64,000 nucleotides of DNA, taken from assembly GCF_026343185.1 (NCBI RefSeq), contig NZ_JAPEMA010000002.1:791511-855510 (forward strand), written 5' to 3'. How positions within the stretch are numbered: the stretch's first letter is position 1; every line of letters begins with the position of its first letter. Positions 29,459-37,981 of the stretch are shown here, one piece after another. The notes below the pieces were generated by a model. That model was not told the origin of the DNA and did no database searches. It was given only the letters and a program-made list of their open reading frames with translations. The translations under genes were made by a program, and so were the position numbers. Origin of the DNA: Streptomyces sp. NBC_00091. Its GTDB lineage: Bacteria > Actinomycetota > Actinomycetes > Streptomycetales > Streptomycetaceae.

Positions 29459-31243
29459 TCACTTCCCGTGCAAAGCCCTGCGGCGACGTCCGCGAAGCAC
29501 CAGCACGCTGCCGGCGGCGATGACCAGCAGGCCACCGAGGGCGCTGTAGGTGATGGTGTTGCTCACCCCGGTGGAAGCCAGGCCGCCGGACGTGCTGCCC
29601 GGGGTCGGCTGGCCGACGGGTACGCCGCGCTCCGCCTGCGCACGGGTGCCGGTCGTGCCGGAGGCGGTAACAACCGGCGTGGCGGCGGTCGGCGTGGGGG
29701 CGGGCGTCGGCTTGGCAGCGCCGGCGGTCCCCGACGCGGGCTTCAGCTGAAGAGTCGTGATCGAGTACGGCGGCAGCGTCTGTGCGACCGCCGTGCCCCG
29801 CTTCGCCGTCGTCAGGGCAGTATCTCCCTTGGCATACGAAACGGTCGTGACCTCCCCGGCGGCCGGGGTGAATCCGGCGTACGAGAGCGACACCGGCGCC
29901 GCGTTCTGCGGGCTCTTGTTGATCAGCATGACGTTCAGACCGCCGTTGCCGCTCCGCACCGCGTGCACGGCAACCGACGAGTTGCCCGAGGACGACTTGA
30001 CCATGGTGTCGCCGGGCTGCGCCAGTGCGGTCAGCGAGCGGATGCCCCAGTAGGTGGGGAAGGGCGTGTCGCGCGGCGGTTGGCACTTCCCCCCGGCGCA
30101 GGTTCCAGCGGAGAGAATGCCCCCATCCCGGTAGTCGGTCTCGCCGTGGACGGTGGTGGGTGCTTCGCCCGAGCCGTTGTGCAGGTTCCACCAGTCCACG
30201 TGGGTGGCACCCTGCTCGAACCAGGTCATGTAGGTGTCCGGCGCGAACAGGGCCGCGGCCTGGCTGGTCAAGGCGGGCGAGCCGACGGCATCGGTCTCGG
30301 TGACCGCGATCTCCACCGAAGCGGCGCGCGAGCCCGCGTACTTGGCGATCAGCGAGCGCAGCGAGGACGTGACACCGGCGATCCGCGAGGGGGTGTTCAG
30401 CAGGTCGGCCGTGGTGGTGCCGCCCGGATACCAGTGGACGATGACGAAGTCGATCGAGCTTGCCGCGATGGAGAGCACCGTGTGGTTCCAGTCGGCGCTG
30501 TCACCGGGAGCCTTCTCCGTATCCGGCCAGCCGCCGGGGGTGGTGAGCACCGCTCCGATCTTCACCTTCGGGTCCACGGCCTTCATCGCCTTCGAGTAGG
30601 CGACCAGGTTCTTTCCGTACTCCTTCGGGCTCTTGTCGGCGTGGGTGTCGGTTTCCCATCCCTTGCCGTTGCCGTAGTGCCCGTTGCCGTAGACCTCGTT
30701 GCCGATCTCCCAGTACTTCACGCCGTAACCTTTGTCGACGTTGGCGTACTTGACCCAGTCGGCGGCCTCCTGGGGGGTGCCGGAACCGTAGTTCGCGGTC
30801 AGGATCGGCTGGGCGCCGACCTTCTTCGCGGTGGCCATGAAGTGGTCGAAGTTGGTGTTGGAGGGGATCCAGCCGCTGCCGTCGCCGGAGGTGTGGGTCT
30901 TCCAGTGGTAGTCGTCCGCGCCGGAGCCGCCGGGATAGCGCAGTTGCCGGACTCCCGCGGCCTTCATCAGCGATGTCACCTTGGGGTCCCCCATGTGCTC
31001 GTCGCCGAAGCCCGTGTTGAGGCCGACACCACTGCTGGGCACCGTGCCCAAGGAGGTACCGGCATCCACACTGATGCGGACGGTCGGCGCTGCGCCCGCG
31101 CTGGGCGCCAGGGCGCCGACACCGGCCGAGGCGGCGAGCACCGCCACCGCCCCCACGACCAAATGCCGGAGCATCCGGCTACGGCGGGGCGTGCGGTCCC
31201 GAGGCATCGGCTGCTCGGGGGATCTCGGGTTGCCTGGTGACAT
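29459..31243 (-). CDS. surface-anchored clan GH-A glycosidase (arabinofuranosidase-like) with LAXTG signal
   Basis: A 594-residue secreted enzyme. A signal peptide (MLRHLVVGAVAVLAASAGVGALAPS, ending AGA) precedes a TIM-barrel domain resembling GH51/GH79-type alpha-L-arabinofuranosidases: RQLRYPGGSGADDY, the acid/base YWEIGNEVYG, and later EIAVTETDAVG as the probable nucleophile strand. A beta-sandwich follows to about residue 500, then a Thr/Pro-rich stalk. The C-terminus is a complete sorting signal: LASTG (residues 555-559), a hydrophobic helix and RGRRRR. It should be attached to the wall by sortase, so it keeps released sugars close to the cell. The exact GH family is uncertain. Confidence 0.82.
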   Translation of the reverse strand: MSPGNPRSPEQPMPRDRTPRRSRMLRHLVVGAVAVLAASAGVGALAPSAGAAPTVRISVDAGTSLGTVPSSGVGLNTGFGDEHMGDPKVTSLMKAAGVRQLRYPGGSGADDYHWKTHTSGDGSGWIPSNTNFDHFMATAKKVGAQPILTANYGSGTPQEAADWVKYANVDKGYGVKYWEIGNEVYGNGHYGNGKGWETDTHADKSPKEYGKNLVAYSKAMKAVDPKVKIGAVLTTPGGWPDTEKAPGDSADWNHTVLSIAASSIDFVIVHWYPGGTTTADLLNTPSRIAGVTSSLRSLIAKYAGSRAASVEIAVTETDAVGSPALTSQAAALFAPDTYMTWFEQGATHVDWWNLHNGSGEAPTTVHGETDYRDGGILSAGTCAGGKCQPPRDTPFPTYWGIRSLTALAQPGDTMVKSSSGNSSVAVHAVRSGNGGLNVMLINKSPQNAAPVSLSYAGFTPAAGEVTTVSYAKGDTALTTAKRGTAVAQTLPPYSITTLQLKPASGTAGAAKPTPAPTPTAATPVVTASGTTGTRAQAERGVPVGQPTPGSTSGGLASTGVSNTITYSALGGLLVIAAGSVLVLRGRRRRALHGK

Positions 31244-31616
31244 GTGGGGCTCCGATCGGGTGTTGACACAGAGGGTGTAGGGCCGCTGATCACGGCTCGC
31301 CCTCGTCGGTACACCCCTAAGTGGCCGGCCGGAGCGGAAAGGTTGCCGTTTCAAACATCTTTTGCCGAGACGCGGTCGCACCGTCTCACCGGACCCGGTG
31401 GCCCCGTGACACGCCCGGGCTGGTCCTTGCCGCCGGGGCCGCGGCCAGGAGCGCCACCTCGGAGCGTCCATCAGTAGGTGCCCGTCCTGGCGCTGGACAG
31501 CTTGTTCCCGTCCACCACCGCGTGACGCCACCGGTGGTGCCGCTCGTTGGGCCCGGGTGACAACTCCTCCCCCCGTCCCATGGTGGGGGGGGCAGGCCGA
31601 TCGGGGAGAGGACGGC

Positions 31617-31949
31617 ATGGGGGCGGTCGCGGGTGATGACGACGAATGGGGCAAGCGGGCACTTTGCCGTACTGCTGACCCCGAAGAGCTGTTCGCAGAA
31701 GGCGCCGCCCAGAACAGGGCGAAGGCTGTCTGTGGCGGCTGCCCGGTGCGCACGGAATGCCTCGCCCATGCTCTTGATCAGCGTATCGAGCACGGTGTCT
31801 GGGGAGGTATGACGGATCGGGAGCGACCCGCGCTCCTACGCCGGCGCCCCACGGTGACGTCGTGGCGAAAGCTGCTGCAGGCCGCCCACAGGGAGCACGA
31901 CCGGTCAGCGCGTGCCGCAAACGGAGCGGGCTGGCAGGCAGCCGGCTGA
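31617..31949 (+). CDS. WhiB-family iron-sulfur transcription factor
   Basis: A 110-residue Wbl protein. The four cluster-binding Cys are in ALCRTADPEELF and AVCGGCPVRTECLAHALD; the turn motif is GVWGGMTDRER, followed by a basic DNA-binding tail RRRP. Start ATG 31617 follows GGGGAGAGG. These proteins act with the principal sigma factor in development or stress control. It lies next to the divergent LAXTG glycosidase; a regulatory link is possible but not shown. Confidence 0.92.
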   Translation: MGAVAGDDDEWGKRALCRTADPEELFAEGAAQNRAKAVCGGCPVRTECLAHALDQRIEHGVWGGMTDRERPALLRRRPTVTSWRKLLQAAHREHDRSARAANGAGWQAAG

Positions 31950-32627
31950 CGCGGTCGGTACGAAGCCGACGAGGCGACCCCTCTTCACAAGTCCGCGTTT
32001 AAACTCCGCGGCCTCGCCCGAGGGGCCAACCTGACACGGGGGGCCGAAAGGCTCACCCCAACATGGGCTCGAGAACAACGTCGATCGTCAGGGCGAACCG
32101 GGGCCGTGTGGTGCGACTGGTGCCTTGAGCCGCCTGGAGAGTCCGATCGCTGCTGCTGCCGAGCCACAGCCCCACGACCAGATCGGGAAGGTACTGCTCC
32201 ATGGGGACCGCAGTGGGCCGGATCTGGCGGAGACGGTGCGGTAGTGCGGTGCGATCCGGACTGCCTCGGCGGGGTCGCGGGTGGGTTGTGGCCAGTTCCG
32301 GTGCGGGATGCGTTTGAGTTTGTAGTTGGACATCTTGCGTTTGACCACGCGGCGGTTGCTGCGTCGTCGCCGTCTCGGCAGGAGCCGGGCCAGGATCTCG
32401 CGGACCCCGTCGAGCAGTGCGCCGGCTAATCGCGCAGGGGAAAAACGCGACCTGCCGTGCCTGGCACACGGCTCAGGGCGGCGCCACGTCTCCCGAGCGC
32501 GCGGCGCGGCACGCAGCGGTCAGGACCGGCAACCCGGCGTTCGATCCTCTTCAGAAAGGGTTGCCGTCCGGTCCAAGATTTTTTCGGACCTCGCTGTCGG
32601 CCGTGCGACCTCGGGCGCGCGCAGACC
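31950..32627. other. stretch without a supported gene
   Basis: About 680 bases between the WhiB gene and the terminator of the GH43 pseudogene. Several overlapping frames are open on the minus strand, including 32088-32348 (MVKRKMSNYKLKRIPHRNW...), which has a basic, less GC-biased start but a Ser/Pro-rich tail. It may be a decayed coding region. No repeat ends or transposase motifs are seen. Confidence 0.4.
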
Positions 32628-32662
32628 GAAACTCCCCTTGCCCAGCGGGCAGGGGGAGTTTC
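32628..32662 (-). terminator. strong hairpin terminator
   Basis: GAAACTCCCCTTGCCC pairs with GGGCAGGGGGAGTTTC across a 3-base loop (one G-T pair). It lies 38 bases beyond the stop of the GH43 pseudogene. Confidence 0.8.
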
Positions 32663-32699
32663 CGTGGGCTTGAACCGGATACCGGTGTCAGCAGGAGGA

Positions 32700-34772
32700 C
32701 TAGCCCGTGGAGCCGACGCGGACGAGCATCCACTGCTGGTTCACGCCGCCCCAGTCCGAATACTGGACGATGCCGGTCCCGTCGGCGGAGGAGAAGCCCG
32801 GTACCTCGACGGCCTTCCCGCTGTTGCGGTTGATCAACCGGACGTATCCGTCCGGTGAGTCCACCAACCGGAACTGCTGGTTCACGCCACCGTGGTCGCT
32901 CCACTGGTGGATGGCGGCGTTGTCGGCCGTCGACCAGCCGGAGACGTCCAGCAGCTTGCCGGAGTGCCTCGCCTTCAACCGGTAGTAGCCGCCACCGGAG
33001 TCCACGAACTGGAACTGCTGGTTGGGCCCGTCGTACCGGGCCCACTGCGTGAGGGCGGCGCCGTCCGCGGAGCTCACGCCCGCCACGTCCAGTGCCTTGC
33101 CGCTGTTGCGGTTGACCATGACGTACCAGGCGTTGGTGTCCACAGGGGCCGCCGGCGCGTTCGCGCGCAACTCGAAGCGTTCCACCAGCACTTCGCCGCC
33201 GAGGGCCCGGGTGGCATGGTTGAAGACGGCGAAGCGGTAGCCCATGAAGAAATGAGGCCTCTCGCTCATAGTGAAGGCCGGGCCGAGCCGGGTGAAGGTG
33301 GTGCCGTCGGTGCTGTAGGAGAACGTCGCCTGACGGCCCGGCCCCGGGCTGATGTCGGCGGCGGCGCGCAGCCAGACGCGGCTGCCGGACGCGGGGAGGT
33401 CGGCGCGGGCCTGCTCGGTGCCGGTGCTGCTGGTGTTCCAGCTGGCGTCCATGGTCAGGCCGTCGAACACCACCAGCCTGCTGACGCCGCCCTGCCGCGT
33501 GACGCCGATCCAGGCGGAGGAGTCCCGCAGCATCGCCAGCCCGGCCCGGTCGCCGTCCGCCATCCCGGAGCAGTCGAGCACGACGGTCGCGGTGGAGGCG
33601 GGGCCCTGGATGCGGCGGGTGAGGGTGTTGCGGGCGCTGTAGAGGTCGTCGGTGACGGTGGCGGTCCTGAGGGTGAGCCCGTTGTTGACGGTGAACGCGG
33701 CGGTGTCGGGGTTGTGGTTCCACTCCCAGTACGGCGCCAGCGCCGTTCCCTGGAAGGTGTCGGCGCCGGTCATCGGCGGGAGCGGGTGCGGGGTGACCGG
33801 GTAGGGGTATGTCTCGCCCCACGTGCCGTTGACGGTCTGGAGCTCGGGCCAGCCCTCGGCGTTCCAGGTGACCGGGGCCAGGGCGGGGACGCGGCCACCG
33901 GGATAGGCGTCGATGAAGCCCATGTAGTACCAGTCGCCGTTCGGGGTGTCGACCAGCGAGCCCTGGTGCGGTATGCCGCCGCCGGGGATCGGGCCGGGCA
34001 GGTCCAACAGCACCTCCCGCATCTTGTACGGGCCGAAGGGGCCTGATGTGGATTTCCAGATGTACTGGCCGTTGGGCGGGCGGGTGACGAAGATGTAGTA
34101 GTTCCCGTTGATCTTGTAGAAGCGGGAGCCCTCCATATAGTGGATCTCGTCGGGCTTGGTAAGCACGTGCTCGGACCTGACCTCGGTGCGCATGTCCGGG
34201 GAGAGCTGCGCGACGCGGATCTCGTTGGCGCCGTACGCCACGTACGGGGTGCCGTCGTCGTCGAAGAGCAGTCCCGCGTCGTAGTAATTGCTGCCGATCT
34301 CGGCGTGCCGGGTCCAGGGGCCCGCCGCGTTGGTGGCTCTGTATACGTACGACCGCTGCCCGCCGATCTGGCCCAGTCAGTAGAAGGTCCCGTCGCTGGG
34401 GCGGTGGCGCATCGAGGACGCATAGATGCCCTGGACGTACGCCCGTCCGCCGTTGAGGTCGTACGCGTCGCCGAAGTCGAGGACCGGCACCGAGTGGCCG
34501 ATGAACTCCCAGTTGACCAGGTCGTAGGAGCGCAGGACGGGCGCGCCCGGCGAGAAGTGCATGGTCGAGCCGGTGTAGTAGTAAGCGTCGCCGACGCGGA
34601 TGACCTCGAGGTCGGCGAAGTCCTGCCAGATCACCGGGTTGGTGAACCGCTCCTGCTGGGCCGTCGTGGCCGCCGCGCTCGCGCCTATCGCCGGCAGCGT
34701 GGTGCCCGCGACCAGGCCGACGGTGGCCGCCATGACTTTCCGGCGGCTGTGGGGGTGTTGGAGCCAGGACAT
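32700..34772 (-). pseudogene. GH43 enzyme with beta-sandwich and CBM13, interrupted by in-frame TGA
   Basis: The reading frame from ATG 34772 to 32700 encodes a ~690-residue secreted arabinanase/xylosidase-like protein: a signal peptide (RKVMAATVGLVAGTTLPAIG), a GH43 domain (ADLEVIRVGDAYYYTGSTM, later HYMEGSRFYK with the acid Glu), a GH43 C2-like sandwich, and a C-terminal ricin-type CBM13. A TGA at 34379-34377 falls between GTFY and LGQIGGQ where Trp (TGG) is expected, so a single base change stops translation after 131 residues. No restart would make an exported enzyme. Downstream codons stay intact, suggesting a recent mutation or a sequencing error. The operator at 34815 is 43 bases upstream. 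Confidence 0.85.
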
Positions 34773-34814
34773 ACGAGATCAGCTTCCTCACGCGTGGGGG
34801 ACCGAGAGCCGAAG

Positions 34815-34828
34815 TGTTAGCGTTAACA
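34815..34828. promoter_or_regulatory. LacI-type operator TGTTAGCGTTAACA
   Basis: A near-perfect palindrome 43 bases before the start of the interrupted GH43 gene, the same box as at 27659, 44533 and 52909. Confidence 0.8.
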
Positions 34829-35020
34829 TTTCCGAGGACGGGCCGTGCAGGGGGTGATCTGAGTGTCCCTAAGCATGTGCAGGAGCAGCCAGAGCGTTTG
34901 TCATTTCTGTCTGCAAGAGGCCACCAAGGGGTAGCGAATGCTCCGCATCGGAACGAGCAAAGGGACCGAGGGCTGACCCAGGCCGGGCGGCGAGATGAAG
35001 CCGTCGCGCAAAGGCACTGG

Positions 35021-35062
35021 ACAGGGTCGGGCACCGGGTTGCCGGCCCGGGCCCGACCCTGT
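35021..35062 (-). terminator. hairpin terminator
   Basis: ACAGGGTCGGGC (35021-35032) pairs with GCCCGACCCTGT (35051-35062), seven bases beyond the stop of the GH43-CBM6-CBM13 gene. Confidence 0.8.
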
Positions 35063-35068
35063 GTTGGT

Positions 35069-36967
35069 TCAGCTCTTGCCGGTCAGGCGCCAGACCTGGT
35101 TCTTCTTGGCGGCCAGGGCACTGGCGGAGTCACAGGTCCACTGGTGGACCAATGCTCCGACGGCGGTGGAGATCCCGCTGACGTCCACGCACTTGCCGCT
35201 GTGCACCGCGACGAGCTGGTAGTCGTTGGCGGCGACATGCCGCAGCGTGAACTGCTGGTTCGTGCCGCCGTGGCAGGTCCACTGATGGACCGCCTCACCG
35301 TCGGCGGTGGAGACACCGCGGATGTCGAGGCACTTGCCGCTGTGGCGGTTCACCAGGGAGTAGGTGTCCGCCACCCCTTGCACCGGACGGAAGTCGAACC
35401 GCTGTTCCTCACCGGCGCCGCAGGTGTACTGCCGGTACTGAGTGCCGTCGGTGGTGCTCTGGTTGGGGTCGTCCAGGCAGTGCCCGCTGTGCTGGACGAC
35501 GGCGGTTGACGAGAAGGTGGACTGGCCGGTGGTGAACTGCCACCAGTTCATATTGAACAGGTACCCGCTGCCACCGGCGAAGCGCAGGTACAGATCGTGG
35601 GTCCCGGTCGCACCGGTAACAGGGCACGAGACCGTGCTCCAGGTCTGCCAGCCTCCGGTGCCCGACACCATGCATGTCCCGACCGTCGGCCCAGTAGCAC
35701 TGTCCAGGTGCAGCTCAACTCGGCCGCCGCTGGTGTTTGAGGCCATCCTGGCGGTGAACGAGCCGGCACCGGTGCCGAATGCTACGCCCTTGACCTTGAT
35801 GTAATCGCCGTTTTCAATCCAGCTGATGTTCATCCCGCCCTCGCTGGAGGGTTCGGTTTCGATGCCGCTGCCCCACGCGATGGACTCGGCTTCCTGGCGG
35901 ACATAAGGATCGAGCGTGCCGGCCTGCGGCGCCCCGGCCGTCGTCATATTGATCGTCGGGATCGTTCCGTCAGCGTTGTAGGAAAACTTCTCCACTGCGA
36001 CCGAGCGGGTGAAGCCGCCGCCGCCCGGGAGGGCGCCGTTGTGATAGAAGAAATACGAGTTGCCCTGAAAGTCCACGATGCCCGCGTGGTTGGTGAAGCT
36101 GTTGCCCTGGGCGGGCATGACTGTTCCACGGTAGGTCCACGGTCCGGTCGGGCTGGGTGCCGTGGAGTAGGCGATGAACTCCGAGCAGCACTTGGCGGCA
36201 TACACCATGAAGTACATGCCGTTCCGCTTGTAGACCCATGGTGCTTCTTCGTACAGCGTGGGACGGTCGGGGTTGTCGGTGCGGGACCCGAAGCCCTCGG
36301 TGGTGAGCGGAATTCTGACGGGGCTGCCCGCGTAGGACGTCATGTCCGCATTCAGCTTGACGTACCAAAGATTCGGGTTGCCCCAGTACAGGTAGGCCTG
36401 GCCGTCGTCGTCGATGAAGACGGTCGGGTCGATCTCACTGTTCTCCACCAGCGGGTGGCCGAGGGCGTCCCGGAACGGGCCGGTGGGGCTGTCCGACACC
36501 GCCACGCCGATGGCGAATCGGCCGGTCGCCCGGACCGACACCGGCACGTACCAGTAGAACTTGCCGTCCCGTTCGACGGCCTGGCCCGCCCACGCGTTGG
36601 CGCCCGCCCAGCTGAAGGTGTTCAGGCTGAGCGGTGAGCCGTGGTCGGTCCAGTTGACCATGTCGGCGGAGGACCACGCCCGCCAGTCATTCATCACGAA
36701 GGAGGAGGTGGAGCCGTCCTCGTCGTGCCCGGTGTAGAGGTAGACCCGCCCGTTGTGCACCAGTGGGGCAGGGTCGGCGGTGTAGACGTGCTGCACGATC
36801 GGGTTGTCGGCCCTGGCCGCTGTGGGATGCACCGCGGCGGGAAGGACGGCGAACGCCAATATGAGGATCATCAGCACCCAGGCTGCCCGGGCGAGGCTCG
36901 TACCGGCGGCGGGTGACCTCACTGCGGCCGGGTGAGCCGTTGGCCTGTGGACGGTGGTACTGGCCAT
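35069..36967 (-). CDS. secreted GH43 enzyme with CBM6 and CBM13 (ricin-type) modules
   Basis: A 632-residue exported arabinofuranosidase/xylosidase-like protein. The signal helix WVLMILILAFAVLPAAV ends near residue 52. The GH43 propeller starts at YTADPAPLVHNGRVYLYTGHD (base Asp) and includes ENSEIDPTVFIDDDG and LYEEAPWVYKRNG (acid Glu). A CBM6 follows (YVRQEAESIAWGSG ... YLRFAGGSGYLFNMNWW), then a ricin trefoil with three GKCLD/QW repeats. It is complete, unlike the neighbouring GH43. ATG follows AGGAAGGAC. It probably acts on arabinoxylan side chains. No shared operator is seen close to its start. Confidence 0.9.
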   Translation of the reverse strand: MASTTVHRPTAHPAAVRSPAAGTSLARAAWVLMILILAFAVLPAAVHPTAARADNPIVQHVYTADPAPLVHNGRVYLYTGHDEDGSTSSFVMNDWRAWSSADMVNWTDHGSPLSLNTFSWAGANAWAGQAVERDGKFYWYVPVSVRATGRFAIGVAVSDSPTGPFRDALGHPLVENSEIDPTVFIDDDGQAYLYWGNPNLWYVKLNADMTSYAGSPVRIPLTTEGFGSRTDNPDRPTLYEEAPWVYKRNGMYFMVYAAKCCSEFIAYSTAPSPTGPWTYRGTVMPAQGNSFTNHAGIVDFQGNSYFFYHNGALPGGGGFTRSVAVEKFSYNADGTIPTINMTTAGAPQAGTLDPYVRQEAESIAWGSGIETEPSSEGGMNISWIENGDYIKVKGVAFGTGAGSFTARMASNTSGGRVELHLDSATGPTVGTCMVSGTGGWQTWSTVSCPVTGATGTHDLYLRFAGGSGYLFNMNWWQFTTGQSTFSSTAVVQHSGHCLDDPNQSTTDGTQYRQYTCGAGEEQRFDFRPVQGVADTYSLVNRHSGKCLDIRGVSTADGEAVHQWTCHGGTNQQFTLRHVAANDYQLVAVHSGKCVDVSGISTAVGALVHQWTCDSASALAAKKNQVWRLTGKS

Positions 36968-37274
36968 GGTGTGGTCCTTCCTGGTGCTGCGCGTCGGGGA
37001 CTGAGCAGCTGGTCAGATGCGGAGGAGGGACGTTGGTGCGCTCGGGGTGTGGTCAGTGCGAACCGTGCGATGCGGACGGAGCCGCCGAGCGCTGGCGCTC
37101 CGTCAGACCGTCTTCGCCTTCTCGGATGCCGGGCGGGCGGGCGCTGCCTGCACGGGAGTTGGCGGTGTCGGCCATTGCGCTGCCTTTCGGTCGTCCGCAG
37201 CCTGCGCAACCTGGCAAGGGGCGACCTTCCATCCGAGAGGGGCCCACCCCCTGCTTCAATTCATACGGTCACAG
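36968..37274. other. intergenic stretch, promoter of GH43 and end of cas2
   Basis: Contains the leader of the GH43-CBM6 gene and no supported coding frame. An inverted repeat GAGCGCTGGCGCTC lies at 37087-37100. No CRISPR-like direct repeats are visible downstream of cas2. Confidence 0.5.
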
Positions 37275-37571
37275 CTATGGCTGGACGGCTGCGGTCATCC
37301 GGATCAAAGTGAGACCGTCGAAGTCGATCGGCACTCGGCGGCGTGTACCAGCTGTGCGGAGAGCACAGCCCTGCTCTGTGGGAGCCGTGTGGAAGAGGAC
37401 CGCTTGGCCGTCGCCGACCACGGCCGAGACAGATGTCCACAGCTCGTCACGGACGCGGGCGGAGATCGTGCCGACGAAGATGCCGGGGACTGCTTCGGCG
37501 GTCCACCGACTGAGGGCGCCCCGGAGGTGGTCGGGGACCGCGGTGGTGGCGATGACCACCATCGACGGCAT
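37275..37571 (-). CDS. cas2: CRISPR-associated endoribonuclease Cas2, type I-E, orphan
   Basis: A 98-residue Cas2e-like protein. MPSMVVIATTAVPDHLRGAL is the N-terminal strand and helix; PGIFVGTISARVRDELW is the diagnostic type I-E segment, followed by FHTAPTEQGCALRT and FDGLTLIR at the end. In intact systems Cas2 bridges a Cas1 tetramer for spacer acquisition. Here only the last codons of cas1 are left upstream and no array is seen, so it is a remnant gene. The frame itself is intact. A start at the second Met (37562) is possible. Confidence 0.85.
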   Translation of the reverse strand: MPSMVVIATTAVPDHLRGALSRWTAEAVPGIFVGTISARVRDELWTSVSAVVGDGQAVLFHTAPTEQGCALRTAGTRRRVPIDFDGLTLIRMTAAVQP

Positions 37572-37572
37572 G

Positions 37573-37671
37573 TCAGCCCGCCTCCCCGCCGTAGTTGACG
37601 CCTGCGGGCAGGACGCCGGCCTTGGGGTCCCATAGGTGGACCATGTCGACGTGGTCTCGCTCGGTGGGGTT
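37573..37671 (-). pseudogene. cas1 3' remnant
   Basis: Directly upstream of cas2, the frame ending [20 protein letters not shown]...EAG stop looks like the C-terminus of type I-E Cas1 (xVQLWD...GxNY). The stop lies two bases before the cas2 ATG, the usual cas1-cas2 spacing. The rest of cas1 is replaced by an unrelated ABC transporter fragment, so a deletion or rearrangement joined here at about 37670. Confidence 0.6.
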
Positions 37672-37674
37672 CTC

Positions 37675-37890
37675 AACGAACTCGCGGTACGCGACGTCAT
37701 CACGCAGGCCGCCCGGACGACCACCGTCCTCGTCGTGGCACACCGCCTCTCAACGGTGACCCACGCCGACCGGATCGTGGTGATGGACGCAGAACGGGTA
37801 CCCGCGGTGGGCACCCATGCGGAACTGCTCGGCCAAGACAGCCTGTACGCACGTCTGGCGGCCACCCAGTTCCTGGGACCGGCACGGTGA
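37675..37890 (+). pseudogene. ABC exporter ATPase 3' fragment
   Basis: The frame [47 protein letters not shown] is the last ~70 residues of an exporter-type ABC ATPase, including the H-loop (AHRLSTV). The Walker A, Walker B and membrane domain are absent. It meets the cas1 remnant head-on and is followed by a hairpin (37912-37943). Confidence 0.75.
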
Positions 37891-37911
37891 CTCTTCTCTT
37901 CGCGTGACCCG

Positions 37912-37943
37912 GGCGGGCTCGGCCTCGTGTCGCCGAGCCCGCC
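37912..37943. terminator. hairpin terminator
   Basis: GGCGGGCTCGGC pairs with GCCGAGCCCGCC over an 8-base loop. It follows the ABC fragment and lies just beyond the GH62 stop at 37982 on the other strand, so it may serve both. Confidence 0.72.
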
Positions 37944-37981
37944 ACGCCGGCTCCGCTCCGGAGCCGGACCGTGTCACGTCG

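Noticed and set aside
32088..32348. Possible small gene with a basic N-terminus (MVKRKMSNYKLK)
   Set aside because: The second half is Ser/Pro-rich and non-protein-like, overlapping frames are equally open, and no good ribosome binding site or family match is seen.
37087..37100. GAGCGCTGGCGCTC inverted repeat as an operator
   Set aside because: It occurs once, does not match the other boxes and could be chance in GC-rich DNA.
37053..37275. Possible CRISPR array downstream of cas2
   Set aside because: No direct repeats of about 28 bases spaced by 30-35 bases were seen on reading the stretch.
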